Notes: generated by a model from the sequence alone, not told the origin. DNA of 64,000 nt from Ursus arctos (GCF_023065955.2 NW_026622874.1:84466917-84530916); one strand, 5' to 3'; shown: positions 1 to 12,599, counted from the stretch's first letter. Numbers and translations: made by a program.

Positions 1-1600
1 TTCATTCAACGTTTCTGGGAGCAGAGAGAGAAGCCAGGAAAGGCTTCACAGTGAAACAGCCTAAGCAGATCTCAGATAAGACAGAACACCCAAAGAGGAT
101 GGGAGAGGCAGTGGGGGGAGGGTCCTGTCCCCGGGCCCAGAATCGGGGCTGAAGAGAACCAGGGACTAGGAACTAGGGGGCCATGGGGAGCCATTGATGG
201 CTCCCCAGTGGAGTGGCATCAGATCTGAGTTTTCAGAATGCAAATTCTGACAGCACAGTACAGGCTGAAGGTAGGAGAACATCTGGAGGGCCTCCGCAGT
301 TATTCAAGGAATGAATAAGAACATAGACATGAGGCCCTACCAGTCTGATCCTGGCCAATGCCATGCTGCTGTTTTAACAGAAATGGTATGGCTGAATCAC
401 TGACTGTAAACCTTCAACTTGAAAAACACTTTAAAAAGTTCAAGAAATAAATCAGACATAGAAACTAGAATTCATGGCATAACCTAATTGGCCATCAGAT
501 TTCCAATACTAGGTTAAGTTTGCATTTGTACATTCTTTTCTTTTATGAAAGCACTTTTGCATGTATGATTTCATTTTATTAGGACGCGTACCCTTATGGG
601 CCAATTTTCACCTCTATTTCATGGGTGTGGAAACTGGGCAGACACCCATTAAATAAATTACATGTGAACCAAAGTCTTTGGACCCTCAGAAAGAGAGCAA
701 TTTTAAGGTCATTGACCAAAGTTGACTCTCTCTTAATTCGTTTTCATGCTAGACCCTGGTCCTAGGTCCACTGCAAACTAACCACATGCTCTAAAAATAC
801 AACCCTTGACCTTCCTGTACCTCATTTTATTTATATTTGCACCAATGATCTCACACAACTTTTAACAGACTACATACAATAAAACAATATTTGAGAGAAA
901 AGGGAATATTTGAAACCTTCAAAATTGTGCTTTGCAAAAGTAGGGCTGTATCTCTATAAATAACAAGAAATGTTACATATTTTTAAAAGGCATGCAATGC
1001 TGAGAATTTGGAATAATTGTGGATCCTCTAAGTTTCTATAAGGAATTCACATCACAGATGTAGCCCAGAAAATTCTATGATTAGTCTGGTGCACGAAATG
1101 AAGGGAAAAAATGTTCACCTGGAAAAATGGGGCGAGGCTGCTTTTAACGGATGACGGACAGATTCCGGGTGGAGAACACCATAAATCTTCACTTGCCCTT
1201 TTTTAAAGGTCAAAGAAAAGAGTGTTCCAGCACCACAACTTGATGGATGGAAGGATGCTGTTGGTGACTCAAAATAGAATATTGATTTTTTTTTTTAAAT
1301 GAGGCTTTTTCTCAAAAGGATATTCAGAATAATGAAATGTTCCCTGAGTGGAGCTATGCAGCCCTTCACTGCACTCAATCACAGGCGGGCGTCATGCATG
1401 CTTGGTCATAAACCTTTTCATTTGGTCAGCCACTGAACAAATATTTGTTGGGCTCCCTTCCGTGAGCCATCATGAGTAAGAGACATGGCCCCTATTCTGA
1501 CAGGGCTCGATGACTGTCGAGGAAAATAAGCAATCAGACTCCAGTGCGATGAGTGTTCTGCTCAGGGAGGCACAGGGCCTCGGAGGGTACAGGGTTGTCA
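1..1600. other. Intronic DNA, no gene recognised
   Basis: This stretch reads as non-coding mammalian DNA. Only short unrelated open frames and AT-rich sequence are visible. Given the ARHGAP17 first exon at 20.4 kb on the minus strand, it is inferred to belong to ARHGAP17 intron 1. I recognised no ARHGAP17 exon here on either strand. Confidence 0.5.
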
Positions 1601-1604
1601 TCAC

Positions 1605-1980
1605 CACCATCACAGCTGATGTTTAGTGAGCTCATACCCTGTGCTTGGCCCTGGTCCAGGTGCTTAGTAAGAATCAATCCCCTTGACATTCACAAGGACT
1701 CCACGGGGTAAGTATTGTTGCCTCCATGTTACGGATGAAGAAACTGAGGCACAGAACAGTGAACAGACTTGCTCAAGGTTTCACAGATAGGCTCTGAATC
1801 CAGGCAATTTTGCTCCCGATATCCTATTCTTAACTTCTGGGTTCCAGGTACTTTACCTGTATTAAGTCATTGAATCCTCATGATAACTATGGGATCAATG
1901 CTATCATCGTGCCCTTTTTGGAGATGAGAAACCTGGGCACAGAGAAGTTAATAATGTGCCAAAGGTCAGAGATCATGGGA
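1605..1980 (+). repeat. Two adjacent MIR-type SINE relics
   Basis: The core reads like the MIR consensus: a 'tgatgtttagtgagc' start, then 'gaagaaactgaggcacagaa' and the 'gctcaaggtttcacag' block. A second, weaker copy follows from about 1,820 with 'gagatgagaaacctgggcac'. Both are old and eroded; boundaries are approximate. Confidence 0.7.
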
Positions 1981-3115
1981 GGGCATCTGATGCAGACCTG
2001 AAAGCAGGAAAGTTTTTGGAACTGGTGATGGTTTTTGAGACCTAATAAGTGAGTTGGAGTTAGACGCTTGGATGTTGGATAGTAGAAGGGTACGTTAAGG
2101 CGGTGAGGACAGAGGTGAGAGAGAGCGCACAGGAAGGACACACACAAGGTGATACAGCTGAGGGAGAACCCCTGCCCCCACCCCCACTCCTTCTTAGGCT
2201 TGGATGCATGGGCTCTGCTGAAGTCTGAGGACCAAGTAGGAGAACTAAAAGGAAACTTCCAATATTCAGGGCCTTACCCAGGGTAGGATGTAATGGCAGT
2301 CCACCACTGAAGAAGGGGATGGGACAGCTGAGACACCCTCCACTCTGGGGCCACCCAAGGCTCAGATAGGCAGAGCCTGCTAAAGAGCAATGGGGACAAT
2401 TGAGAGGAGCCCTGCAGGACTTTGGGCCTTGAAATGAATATCAGGCACTGGTCCTCTATACCACAGAGAGGGCGAGAGGGCTGGGCAAGTTCTCTTGATG
2501 CAGGCATGCAAGTCCTACTAAGTTTGAGGGTAAGGCAGGAGAACTGAGATAAACAAGACCTGCCCAGGGGGAAATTTTAATCCCACCCTCAAATAAGTTG
2601 AAGCCTGTGGTGAACTGAATGTATCCAAAGCAACAATAAAGCCCAGACTCATGCAACAACAGACTAGATGGACTTGAGTCCTCACACGAATGGCCTGGTG
2701 GAACAGGCACGCCGCTCTCCATTTCTACACACGTTTGGCATTCCGTCAAAACTCACCATAGGAGGAAAACAGAAAATATGATGCATTAGCAAGACACATG
2801 GTCAATAGAACTAGATCCAAAGACAGCCAAGATGTTGGAATTATTTTGCAGGGACTTAATTATGGTACATTAAAGGATCTAGTGAAAAAGGTGGACAGAA
2901 TGAATGAGTAGATGAGGGGTTTCATCAGAGATCTGGAAGTTGAAACAAATTATCCAAACTAAAATACAGAGAGGAAAAAAATTGGAACAAAGTATCCAAG
3001 ATCAGTGGGACAATATCAGCCTATTATATCTGTAATAAGAGTGCCAGAGGGAAAAGAGAAAGAACATGGTGCAGAAGAGAGATTGGATAAACAATGGCTG
3101 AGAAGTTTCCAAATT

Positions 3116-3292
3116 TTAAAAATTAATTTATTGACTTGGGAGAGAGAGAACACACATGCCCATGTGCAGAGGGGGAGGGAAAGGAGCAGATGCTGCACTG
3201 AACCCTACTCGGGGCTTGATCCCACAGCCCTGAGATCATGAGCCAAAATCAAGGATCAGATGCTTCACTGACTGAGCCACCCAGGCACCCCC
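3116..3292 (-). mobile_element. CAN-SINE (tRNA-Lys derived)
   Basis: Reverse-oriented CAN-SINE: an A/T-rich tail at the left, a GA-rich body, then 'gatcatgagccaaaatcaag' and the head complement ending 'gagccacccaggcacccc'. The L1 sequence 'tttccaaattt' is found on both sides, as expected for a target-site duplication. Confidence 0.85.
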
Positions 3293-3614
3293 GAAATTTC
3301 CAAATTTAAAGAGCAATGAACAATCCACTGATCCAAACTCAGAGAACTCCAAGCAAGATAAAAATACAAAGAAAAACACACCCAAAAAGATCAAGGTCAA
3401 ACTGGAGAAAAAGAAAATCTTAAAAGCAGACAGACGAAAAAAGGGCACTTAACAGGCAGGGGAGCAACATAAGAATGACGGCTGACTCATCATCAGAAAC
3501 ACTATGACTAAACGAAAATAGAATGACATTTTTAAATCCTGAAAGAAAAAAGTCAACGTACAAGTGTATGTCAAATACAAGTATTTCAAAGATGAAGGCA
3601 AAATAACAAGAATT

Positions 3615-3715
3615 TTTCTTTTTTTAAGTAATCTCTATGCCCAATGTGGGGCTTGAACTCAAGACCCTGAGATCAAGGATCGCGTGCTCTTCTGACTAAG
3701 CCAGTGAGGAACCCC
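3615..3715 (-). mobile_element. Short-type CAN-SINE
   Basis: A short reverse-oriented CAN-SINE with the 'taagtaatctctatgcccaa' tail side, 'ggggcttgaactcaagaccc' and a degraded head 'gccagtgaggaacccc'. It lacks the GA-rich body of the longer type. Confidence 0.75.
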
Positions 3716-4830
3716 TGAAATAATGACATTTTTTCAGAGACAAAGGCTAAAGAGATTTCATTTCCTGAAGACCTCACCACAGCACTGTCGTGGGGAGGGG
3801 AGGGGAAAGGGAGGCAGAGAAGGAAAGAATTTAGGCTTTCGACATCTATACTGGATCAGCCTAGGGTGAGGAAATTTCTTAGGGAAGGTGGCAAGAGCTC
3901 TTACTTCCCATGCCAATGCTGATTAGTCATGGCTGTCTGCAGCCCTGGTCAAAGGAGACCTGGGAGGCTGCACCCAAGCTCCCTGGGAAAGAGAACTAGA
4001 AGGACTGACAATGATGACAGAAAGATATACCAATTGTTCCAAACATGGACGCTTCCCCACCCCCAGGCTAAATATCATTCTGGATGTCACGCCTTCAGTT
4101 TCACTGTGCGGGCAGAATAGGCACAAGAAATGTTAGAGATTTTATCTACTTTCTAGCAAAGTATTAGGATAGTTTAACATGAAGAAGACTGCCAATTTTC
4201 AGCGTGCAGCTTTTAACTTCTTTTGTCTCTGACATCTGGGGAGATTAAGGAGCAGTTCTGGTTGCAAGCTGGCTAGGCAATTTAGAGAGTTAACCATTTC
4301 TCCACCTTGGCCCTTTCGACATTCCTTCTGGGCTGGGGGGGGGGGGGTGTCCAGAGCACTTAGAATGTTCACAGCATCCCTGGTTTCCACTCGCTCAGAA
4401 GCCAGTGGCAACATGCCCCCCTCTCCCCAGGGGTGACAATGAAAAATGTCTGGATATAGTGCCAAATCGAGGGGGTAAGGGGGGCCAAACTGTTTCCAGC
4501 TAAGAACCATGCAGGTAATACTAATAATAAAAAAAAAATCCTTATGGTTGCCAGAAATGCAAAAAGATAGTCTTTCTGTGTGAAAATCAACATAACTTAG
4601 TCGCACTAATAGGACAGGAGGTTTGCAGGAAGAGGAGGAATTCTCCTCTGATTCTGTAACGACCTAGTAAATAACTCTTCTTTGTTTTATTAGTGCTATT
4701 GCTGATGATGTACATTTGGGGGAGTCCTATATCCTGACAAATGAAAGAACACAGAAACTTACTGTACCTCCTTTCTAAAGGCTGTTTCTTCTTTAGTTCC
4801 CTAAGACTTTTTATGAATTAGTGACAGATT

Positions 4831-5031
4831 TTTTTTTTAAAGATTTTATTTATTTATTTGACAGAGAGAGAGAGAGAGAGAGAGCACAAGCAGGGGGAGC
4901 TGCAGAGGGAGAAGGAGAAGCAGACTCCCCTCTGAGCAGGGAACCTAATGTGGGACTCGATCCCAGGACCCTGGGATCATGACCTGAGCCGAAGGCAGAT
5001 GCTTAACCAGCTGAGCCACCCAGGTTGCCAG
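4831..5031 (-). mobile_element. CAN-SINE with target-site duplication
   Basis: Full reverse-oriented element: T-run, 'aaagattttatttatttatt', a (GA)n tract, 'gatcatgacctgagccgaag' and the head complement 'gagccacccaggttgcc'. The flanks repeat 'gtgacagattttt' on both sides (from 4,821 and from 5,032), a clear target-site duplication. Confidence 0.92.
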
Positions 5032-5311
5032 GTGACAGATTTTTTAATTTCCAAGAACTCTATGTCTTTTTCTCAGTAGCCTGCTTTTTTTTTTTTTTTT
5101 TATGGATGTAATAGCCTTTCTGAAGATTTTCTTACATCCTATTGTCCTGTCTCGGACAATGAATGAACAAATAGAACAGCACTTGCGTTAGTCAAGCCAC
5201 AGAGCTACTTCTTAATCAGTCTTCTGGAACTTTTTCTGAATGGCTTTCAGTACCATGTTTTTTAATTCCCAAGAATTAAAAAAAAATACCTTTCCTAGCA
5301 TTTCAATGGAT

Positions 5312-5490
5312 CTCAAAGATTTACTTATTTATTTGAGGGGGGCAGAGGGAGAGGGAGAGTGAAAATCTTAAGCAGACTCCCCACTGAGCATGGAGCCCGA
5401 TGCAGGGCTTGATCCCACAACCCTGAGATCATGACCTGAGTTGAAACCAAGTGTCGGACACTTAACCAACTGAGCCACCCATGCACCCCC
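5312..5490 (-). mobile_element. CAN-SINE with target-site duplication
   Basis: Reverse-oriented CAN-SINE with 'aaagatttacttatttattt', GA-rich body and head complement 'gagccacccatgcacccc'. The 9-base flank 'tcaatggat' occurs at 5,303-5,311 and again at 5,491-5,499. Confidence 0.9.
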
Positions 5491-6029
5491 TCAATGGATT
5501 TTAATGAGAGAGAAGAAGTACACATGTGTTCAGTCAACCATCTTAAACCATGTCCTGTAATGTCTTAAGTCCATGAGAGAATTTTCTTACCATGGATAAT
5601 TTCAGGAACCTACCAGTGGAGACATCAGGTCAACGTGCCATGCTATAACATGCTATCATGATAGTTGTGTTCCTAAGGGCTCAAGAAAAATTCCACACTA
5701 TAAAGTCAATTCATACAGTGGCAGGAGGGAGAACAGTCAGAATGGAGCATGTTAAACTGGCAGAGGAATTTCTATGGCATATGGGGCAAAGTATTTCACG
5801 ATTTCTGGATGCCACCTGAACACAGTGTTGGTCTCTTCTCATCACAAACACTATTAGCAAGAATATCTTATACAAGCATGCCTCCTTTGCCTCACCACAA
5901 CTCTAAAAGAACAGAGAAATACTCCTCAAAGTGTGATTCAGAAGGTGCTCACTCCTTGCGGGCAGGTATATTGACTAAGACTGACAGCCTAGAGCACGTT
6001 GGGGGGGGGGGGGCAAAGCCCTGTCCATC

Positions 6030-6430
6030 ACCTAAAAACTGTGCCACTGTGAGCAGGTTACTTAATGTCTCTGTGCCCCCTATTTCCTTGTCTGTACAAA
6101 CGGAAATATTAAGAACTTCTAACTTACAGAATTGAGTGGATTGAAAGAGATAATACACGCAAAGTGCTAATTCCTCGAAAGCTCAAAACATGGTATTTAT
6201 TGTCAATGACATACGTGGTTAAGAGTAGAGACTCTGGAGACAGACTTCCCAGTTCTGTGACCTCAGACAAGTTATCGAATGTCTCTGTGCCTCTGTTTTC
6301 TCACCTGTGAAAGGCAATAAAACAGTACTGATTTGGGTATTAAATGAGTTGATATAAGACTAGCACTTGGAATAGTGCCTGGTACGCAGTCAGCATCCAA
6401 ATAAGTGTAAGCTATCAGTATTACAATTAT
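6030..6430 (+). repeat. Two MIR relics in tandem
   Basis: Two MIR-like copies lie head to tail. The first has 'gagcaggttacttaatgtct' and 'cagaattgagtggattgaaa'. The second, from about 6,210, has 'agagtagagactctggagac', 'gacaagttatcgaatgtctc' and 'tgcctggtacgcagtcagca'. These are standard MIR core positions in the forward orientation. Confidence 0.75.
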
Positions 6431-6439
6431 TTTTTTTGG

Positions 6440-8040
6440 AAGGATCTTTCTGGCAACAGTGTGGAAGATGCATGGAGGGGGAGAGAAGACATACTGGGGA
6501 GGGCAGGGAAACTGAAGAGGCCTGAGAATATGAGATCCAAGTGAGAAAAGGGAGGGTCTACCCTAAAGCAGGGGTAAGGCGAGGCGGGGACAGAGAGCTG
6601 TTACAAACATACAACAAGCAGAACTTTGTGACGTGGCGTGGATGGGAAGGGAGAAGGAATCCCCTAGAATGATCACCATGTTCCTATCTTGAATGACTGG
6701 CTAGATAGTGAGGCCCTCCAACCGGAGGACCAGTGTAGGGGGGCTCTGAGGGTGAGGTCAACAAGGTCAGCTCTGGAAACACCGGATTTAAGGGGTCTGT
6801 TGAGCGTGCAGGTGGAGATGTCCGGTGTCTTTTTTGCTCTGCGGTTCTGAAGCACAGAAGACGCATCTGGAGAGAAAATTCCGAACGTGCCGCCAGCAGG
6901 AGCAGCAAACACCGCTTTGGTGGGGGACAGTTCACTCGGAATGCAGATCTGCAGAGAAGAGGAAGGCTCAGCCCGGAAACCTGACGAGGAACAGAGTGGA
7001 AGAGCAGCCGAAGCGGGGAACAGCAAAGCAGTGCCCAGGGAGGGCAGGGAAGAAGCCGGGCACGTGGTGCCCCTGAAGCAAGGATGGCTGGCTGGCTGAA
7101 ACTGCAAAGGGTGGCAGAGGGGACAGGAATGCTCACTGAGAGCCAACATGCAGGGCGTTGACGGCAAACGGAGCAGCAAAGTGGGAAGAAGAGAGCTGAG
7201 AATGACGACCTGAACATCACGAGTAGCTGGGAAGAGCCCACGGAGAGAGGGAAGCTGGAAATGCAGAGCAGACAGGGGAACCCCCCCCCTCCGGGGAAAG
7301 CGGTTCATGGGGGGCGCGGGGCAGTGACCACTTAGACTGCTCAGCTTGAGCCTGAGGGACCTGGACGGGGTGGCAGTAGCCAGATTTCTCTGGAAACAAG
7401 GAGGCAGGTCATCCGAGGGGAGTGGGTGTGTCTGGAGTCGGGTGGAGTGGGTCTGAGAAAAGTCAAACTCTGGCAAAAGCACTTAGGAAAACGGGATAGG
7501 AAACTGGGCCAAGGGCTGGGAGGCGGTCTTCAGAGCCCAGGCGAGTTTGGAGGCCAGAACAACCAGGCCGCCCTGACCTGGGAAGTGGGATGAGCTTTCT
7601 GGACCATGCCCTGCATGCCAGGTACAGGCGGGAAGAAGCCCCAGAATGACTGAGTCGGGCTGTCGGGCTGCAGGACAGGTGAAGGAAAAGGGCCGGCTGG
7701 ACAGAGTGCTGGAAGTGTGGTCAGAGACCCTGCATGACTGACTGAGGTCAGAGAAGGAAGGGGACTTAAGAAAGCACAGAGGGGGACTCTTTGGGAAAGG
7801 GATCCAGAAGGAGAGGAGATTGGAGGACTCGGTGGACGATTTGGGGTCTGATCGTAGAAGTGGTTCTTAAAACGCAATGGCAAATCTCTTTCTGGAAAAG
7901 TATGCCAGTGTATATTCCCGCCTGGGTATGACCGGATAACAGAGCCCTTGTCAGCTCTCCCAAAACAGTGAGGTATCATTATTTTGGGCTTTGCCAATTT
8001 GGTAAGTGAAACATGCCGTCTGGAAGCTTTGTGCTTCTTC
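6440..8040. other. GA-rich intronic DNA, no gene recognised
   Basis: Purine-rich sequence on the plus strand gives chance open frames on both strands (up to 269 codons), but these show low-complexity Ser/Pro/Leu-rich translations with no recognisable domain and overlap one another in several frames. Parts resemble an ancient mammalian interspersed repeat also suggested near 18.4-18.65 and 40.0-40.5 kb, which I could not assign to a family. Confidence 0.45.
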
Positions 8041-8460
8041 AATTAGTTGTAATTTTGAAATGAGTCTCATACAATTACTTAGTGGTCATCTGTGAGGGTT
8101 CTGTTCATGGTACTTGCTCATCAGAGTGCCCTTCTTTAAACTGATTGATAAGAGAGCTTTATACATTAAGGACATTAACCCTCCGTTGTGGGGGCTCTCA
8201 ACTATTTCCAACTAGTCATCTGTCATCATTTTAATTATGATATATGACAGGCAGATGTTTAATTTTTGCGTGGCTGAATCTATACGTTACCTTTTATTAT
8301 TCATTCTCCGCACTCTTACGCCAGAGCATGAAGAATGTTCCATCTTATCCTCTATTTTATGGTATGGTCATTTACCTGAAACCCTTAATCCACCTGGAAT
8401 TTATTTTGGTCCCTGGTGGTGTGGTGAAATCTAACCTGCCTATTCTTTCCAGTGCTAACC
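8040..8460 (-). mobile_element. Old L1 (L1M-type) fragment
   Basis: The plus strand reads like the reverse complement of the L1 ORF2 3' region. It has 'tttatacattaaggacatta' followed by 'accc', and 'ccacctggaatttattttgg', both hallmark blocks in old L1 copies. It is strongly decayed with no coding capacity. Confidence 0.6.
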
Positions 8461-9840
8461 TGCCGTCTCCTGCTGCTTCCCGTCTTAGGATGCCTCCCTA
8501 CCTCATGCCGGCTTCTTAAACCTACCAGGGCTGGTCCCCATGCCGTGTCAGGAGCTCCGTCTGACCAGTGTGGGAGCGCCGCGGGGAGGCTCAGGCGGCC
8601 AAGGGCAGAGAGTAGAGCTGGTGGACGGCACAGACTTCTGCCCAGCTCACCTAGACTGTACTCCAGCTGCCCTACAGCTGTTCTAGGTTTTCAAAGCCCT
8701 CATCTAAAAGCTTCGAAAACATTCTGGAATGAAGTCACTGCCAAAAGAAGCTGATTATTCAGGGAAAGTACTTTAAGGTGATCACCACATCTCATCATCC
8801 AGAATTTCCCATTTCGGCTTTTCTGGGGGAGGCTCCCACACAGAGGTCAAGTGTATGTTTTGGAGAACGTGCGAGCCACACGCCTGATGGAGCACAGGAA
8901 CTGCGGCTACACATCTCTCCAGGAGCTCACAGGATTCTTTACTCCTGGGGTTCTTGGCCCTGGGCTTGAAGAGGTCAGTGAAGTCCGGGAAATTAGATGC
9001 AAAGTTGTGTGTGTGAATGATTTTTTTCCCCCCCGGGGAGAGGGCTGTTAGAACCTCCATCTAAATCTATGGGTAGCAAGGCTTCTGTTCCTCAAGACTG
9101 CTCCAAGAGTCAAAGACTGCAGCTAAGTCCCCTGCCCCGCGACCTGCTAACCACTTCTTTAGAAGTTATATTAACATACTGCTACTTCTGCTCCATTTCA
9201 AATTTCTCTTCCAGTTCCTTCCTCAGTCCAAGTGCAATGCAGTTGTTTTCTCTGCACGGTTGGACTAGCACAAATTCACATTTCTGCCTTTAAGCCACAC
9301 ACCTGCCAATCTTATGACTAAGCTCTAACGTCAGACATACTAAAAGGTGTGTGGCTCCGAAAAGACCGGGAAAAGGCTTGTAGATTTCCATCAGGAACCA
9401 CTCAGATGAGGACATTTGGATTTAAACAGGGCTTTACCAGTCCTTATCACATTTTTGGAATGCCTAACAGGGGTGAAATCACAAGCCCTTTGTACCACAT
9501 TGCTGCAAACAATTATACGGCAACACATTATTTTGGAGTCTAACCCATTAAATGAGAGATAAAAGAGAAATCACTGAAATAAATAATAGGAAAAGCAGAA
9601 ATAAAAATATGACGGATAATATTATACACATAAAAATTCAAAGAAGTAACAAAGGGATCAGTTGCAACTAGCTTAGTAAAGTAAATAAATATATATACAA
9701 ACATGAACATCACTCATGTTTACCAACTAAACTAATTAGGCACTATTTCCAACAATAACAAAATACTTAGGAAGCACACAAAAGCTTTGAGTATAGGGAG
9801 AGATAAGCCATGCTCGAGTTGAAAAGACATCAACTCTCCC
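8460..9840. other. Intronic DNA, nothing assigned
   Basis: No exon, RNA gene or clear repeat boundary was recognised. Open frames of up to 100 codons overlap one another and lack family features. From about 9,540 the sequence becomes A-rich and may be eroded LINE sequence. Confidence 0.4.
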
Positions 9841-9849
9841 CAAGGTTTA

Positions 9850-9955
9850 GTTCATTGATATGCTAGACCATAAATACCTGGGATTTATTTGTTTTTGTAT
9901 CCTCAGAACCTAGCCCCTAGCAGGCACCCAATAAATATTATGTGGATAAATGAGC
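9850..9955 (+). repeat. L2/MIR-like 3' end relic
   Basis: The motif series 'tttgtatcctcagaacctag', 'cccctagcaggcacccaata' and 'aatattatgtggataaatga' is the usual 3' end of L2/MIR3-type elements. It is short and diverged. Confidence 0.6.
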
Positions 9956-9969
9956 TTTAGACCAACCAA

Positions 9970-10250
9970 AATCATAAGTGAATTCTTCTGGGAGCTAGAA
10001 ACAAAGGGATACCAAAATTCATTTCTATACAGAAAGAGGTGAGACTAAGTAAGAAAAAAAAGCTAAGGAAGACCAGCTCTGCCAGATTTAAAGCACGTTA
10101 CACATCGCTAGTTATTATTAGCACAGTGTGGTGTCGGCAGGCACAAACACACACGCCCAAAGCCATACGTCAAGGGAAAGAAAGCCAACAAAAAGTCAAA
10201 GCCGGTGTGAGAATTGTATGTTTAAAAAAAGAGGAGCATTAGAAACGAAC
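9970..10250 (+). mobile_element. Decayed L1 ORF2 fragment
   Basis: Sequence around 'gctctgccagatttaaagca' and 'ttagcacagtgtggtgtcgg' parallels the L1 ORF2 segment that precedes the 'cagtgtggtactggcataaa' block of L1s. It is highly diverged and non-coding. Confidence 0.5.
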
Positions 10251-10545
10251 GGAAGTGAAGAATCACTGGGCAACCTATCTCGGCAGATAACATCCAGCCA
10301 TAACACGAATCACCGCAGCCCTTCCCTCTCTCCCTTCTTCACCCCAAACACCATGTGCTAAACAGGTTTTCAAGTCAGTCCCCACACCATGGTCCTACTC
10401 CCTCCTAGCCTGTTGCAATAGTTTCTTTCACTTCTCCCCCTCCTTCCCCTTCCTCCACAGTCGCAAGTCACCTGCCACCAGAGTGGTCCTCCTAGAACAC
10501 CAACTTGGCTTTCTCAATCTTCTGCATATACAGGCTCCCCCAATT

Positions 10546-10736
10546 CTTTTTTTTTTTAAGATTTAATTTATTTATCTGACAGAGAAAGAGAGTAAAAGCA
10601 GGGGGAGCGGCAGGCAGAGGGAGGGGGAGAAGCAGACTCCCCGCGAAGCAGGGATGTGGGACTTAATCCCAGGACTCTGGGATCATGACCTGAGCCGAAG
10701 GCAGACGCTTAAGCGACTGAGCCACCCAGGGGCCCC
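10546..10736 (-). mobile_element. CAN-SINE with target-site duplication
   Basis: Reverse-oriented CAN-SINE: T-run, 'aagatttaatttatttatct', GA-rich body, 'gatcatgacctgagccgaag', head complement 'gagccacccaggggcccc'. The flank 'ggctccccca' occurs at about 10,533 and again from 10,737. Confidence 0.92.
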
Positions 10737-10749
10737 GGCTCCCCCATTT

Positions 10750-12150
10750 TTATTGCAGTGGTCCTCAAACCACGATCCCCCAAAACTGGCACGGAAGCTT
10801 TTCTAACGATGGTCTCCCACAGATGAAAACAAAAGCCAATCAACACTGCCAGTCTCTAAAATCTGGTGTACACAGTCATCAGTGCTCATGTGTTTTAGTC
10901 CTGCCATCTTGGGGTTGTTTGGGGAACGCTATGCATCCTAGTGGGTCCAAGAATGCAAAAGCATGAGAGTACTGAAAAGGATATAAAGGATGAACCAACA
11001 TGGTGAAAATTAAAGAAATTAAACGTCACACTGTGAGAAATGATGCTTCCATAGGGTTTCAATGTACAACAAAATTGTCTCTTTTAGGAAAAGATGGCAG
11101 TCAGTTTTTATTCAGCAAAGGAAATAAGAATATGCTGCTTTTAAAGCTTTTTAAAACTTTGTGAAGAACCAACTTACTCCATCTATTGGATGGAAATGCA
11201 TCCAAAGGCTTGTGAATTTAAACACCACAGTCATGCTGGGCTTAAGGACATACAGATATACAAAAAACCATTAGTTTACTACCTAATTTGAAAATAAGAG
11301 CTGGACAGAGTTTTCCCACTGCTAGCAATAGACAATTTACAGACAAAAAATATTAAGTTAATTTATAGACATAAAACATTAAGTTAAAGGATAAAACTGT
11401 CAGTAGGTTAGGTTTCCCGAGAATTTTTCTTCCCTCTGGGAGTTCTTGTTCACCCGTCATCTCTATTTCCTGTTATCAAGATGGCTCAAGTGTCGCATGT
11501 CAGAGAAATGTTTGCAGAACCCCAAGCCAGTGTCCATGCTCCATCTATCCTAGTACTCACCGTATCTAGTGAAGTAGAAACACTTGGGTGTGTTTTCCCA
11601 AGGTACAGATGGGCATGGGTTCAACTGGCCAGTCCAGCCCACACATCTCAAAGTATCCAGTGACCACGTGAAATCCAAGCCGGTAGACTGAGAAATGTTC
11701 ACACTGTCGGGTCACTGGTAGCTGGCCATTGCTTAGAAGAATTTCTGGCAGTTCTGAACATTTATTTATTTAGACTTTCATATTCATTTGAGTACCTATT
11801 GACTTTGTCTACCATTTATGATTTAAATTCTTTAGGACGCATACATTGGCTAACCCACTTAGAAAAGATAGAAGACATGCTAATGAAACATTTAAGGAGA
11901 GATTAAGTGGACTACTAGACCAAAGTATCCCTGATAAGGAAGACACCTAAAAGGAACTGTGGGAAAGGACAGTCAGAGAGAAACGTCTTGGGACTAATCA
12001 GAAGGAAGCAGCCTATGCAAATCATTAATAAGCTGTAATTAACAGGAAGTAGAAAGACATTAGAGAGAAGTCTTACAGCCTGGAGAGCTGAAGATGAACT
12101 TAATATTGTTTTCACATCATCGGCTACAAATAGGCTGTACCTATTCAAAA
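10750..12150. other. Intronic DNA, no gene recognised
   Basis: I see no exon, RNA gene or well-bounded repeat here. The sequence is AT-rich with only short chance open frames (up to 77 codons). Confidence 0.4.
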
Positions 12151-12160
12151 GCAGTGTCTT

Positions 12161-12370
12161 TGGGGTGCGTGGGTGACTCAGTCGGTTAAGTGACTGCCTT
12201 TGGCTCAGATTCTAGGATCTAGCCGATGGGCTCCCTGCTCAGCGGGGAGTCTGCCTCTCCCTTTCCCGCTCCTTCTTCCTACTTCCCACCCCCGGCGCTC
12301 TCTCTCTCTTTCTCTCACTCTTTCTCAAATAAAGAAATTATCTTCAAAAAAAAAAAATTTTTTTTTAAAA
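12161..12370 (+). mobile_element. CAN-SINE, first of a pair sharing one target
   Basis: Forward-oriented CAN-SINE: head 'ggggtgcgtgggtgactcag', A/B-box-like tRNA region, pyrimidine-rich body and 'caaataaagaaattatcttc' plus an A/T-run tail. It is flanked by 'cagtgtctt' at 12,152-12,160 and 12,371-12,379. It is more diverged than its neighbour, so it is probably the older insertion. Confidence 0.9.
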
Positions 12371-12382
12371 CAGTGTCTTCTA

Positions 12383-12587
12383 GGGGCGCCTGGGTGGCAC
12401 AGCGGTTAAGCATCTGCCTTCGGCTCAGGGCGTGATCCCGGCGTTATGGGATCGAGCCCCACATCAGGCTCTTCTGCTATGAGCCTGCTTCTTCCTCTCC
12501 CACTCCCCCTGCTTGTGTTCCCTCTCTCGCTGGCTGTCTCTATCTCTGTCGAATAAATAAATAAAATCTTTAAAAAAAAACAAAAAA
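12383..12587 (+). mobile_element. Young CAN-SINE, second of the pair
   Basis: Forward-oriented, well preserved copy: head 'ggggcgcctgggtggcacag', 'gtgatcccggcgttatggga', pyrimidine body, tail 'gaataaataaataaaatctt' and an A-run. The 12 bases 'cagtgtcttcta' lie on both sides (12,371-12,382 and 12,588-12,599). The 'cacagcggttaa' head subtype is the one I associate with bears and pinnipeds. Confidence 0.93.
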
Positions 12588-12599
12588 CAGTGTCTTCTA

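Larger units (their letters stand above)
2760..3870 (+). mobile_element. Old L1 fragment (ORF1 region), cut by two SINEs
   Basis: The sequence matches the ORF1 3' part of mammalian L1s in outline. It has blocks for 'gagaaaatctt...aaagca', a 'ggggagcaacataagaatga' stretch and the 'catcagaaaca' to 'tttttaaatcctgaaagaaa' run that precede the L1 ORF1 end. It carries many stops and encodes nothing intact. CAN-SINE insertions at 3,116-3,292 and 3,615-3,715 interrupt it. Ends are approximate. Confidence 0.6.

Noticed and set aside
6673..7482. A 269-codon minus-strand frame as a gene
   Set aside because: Low-complexity Ser/Leu/Pro/Arg composition, several overlapping frames on both strands, no domain and no exon-like edges.
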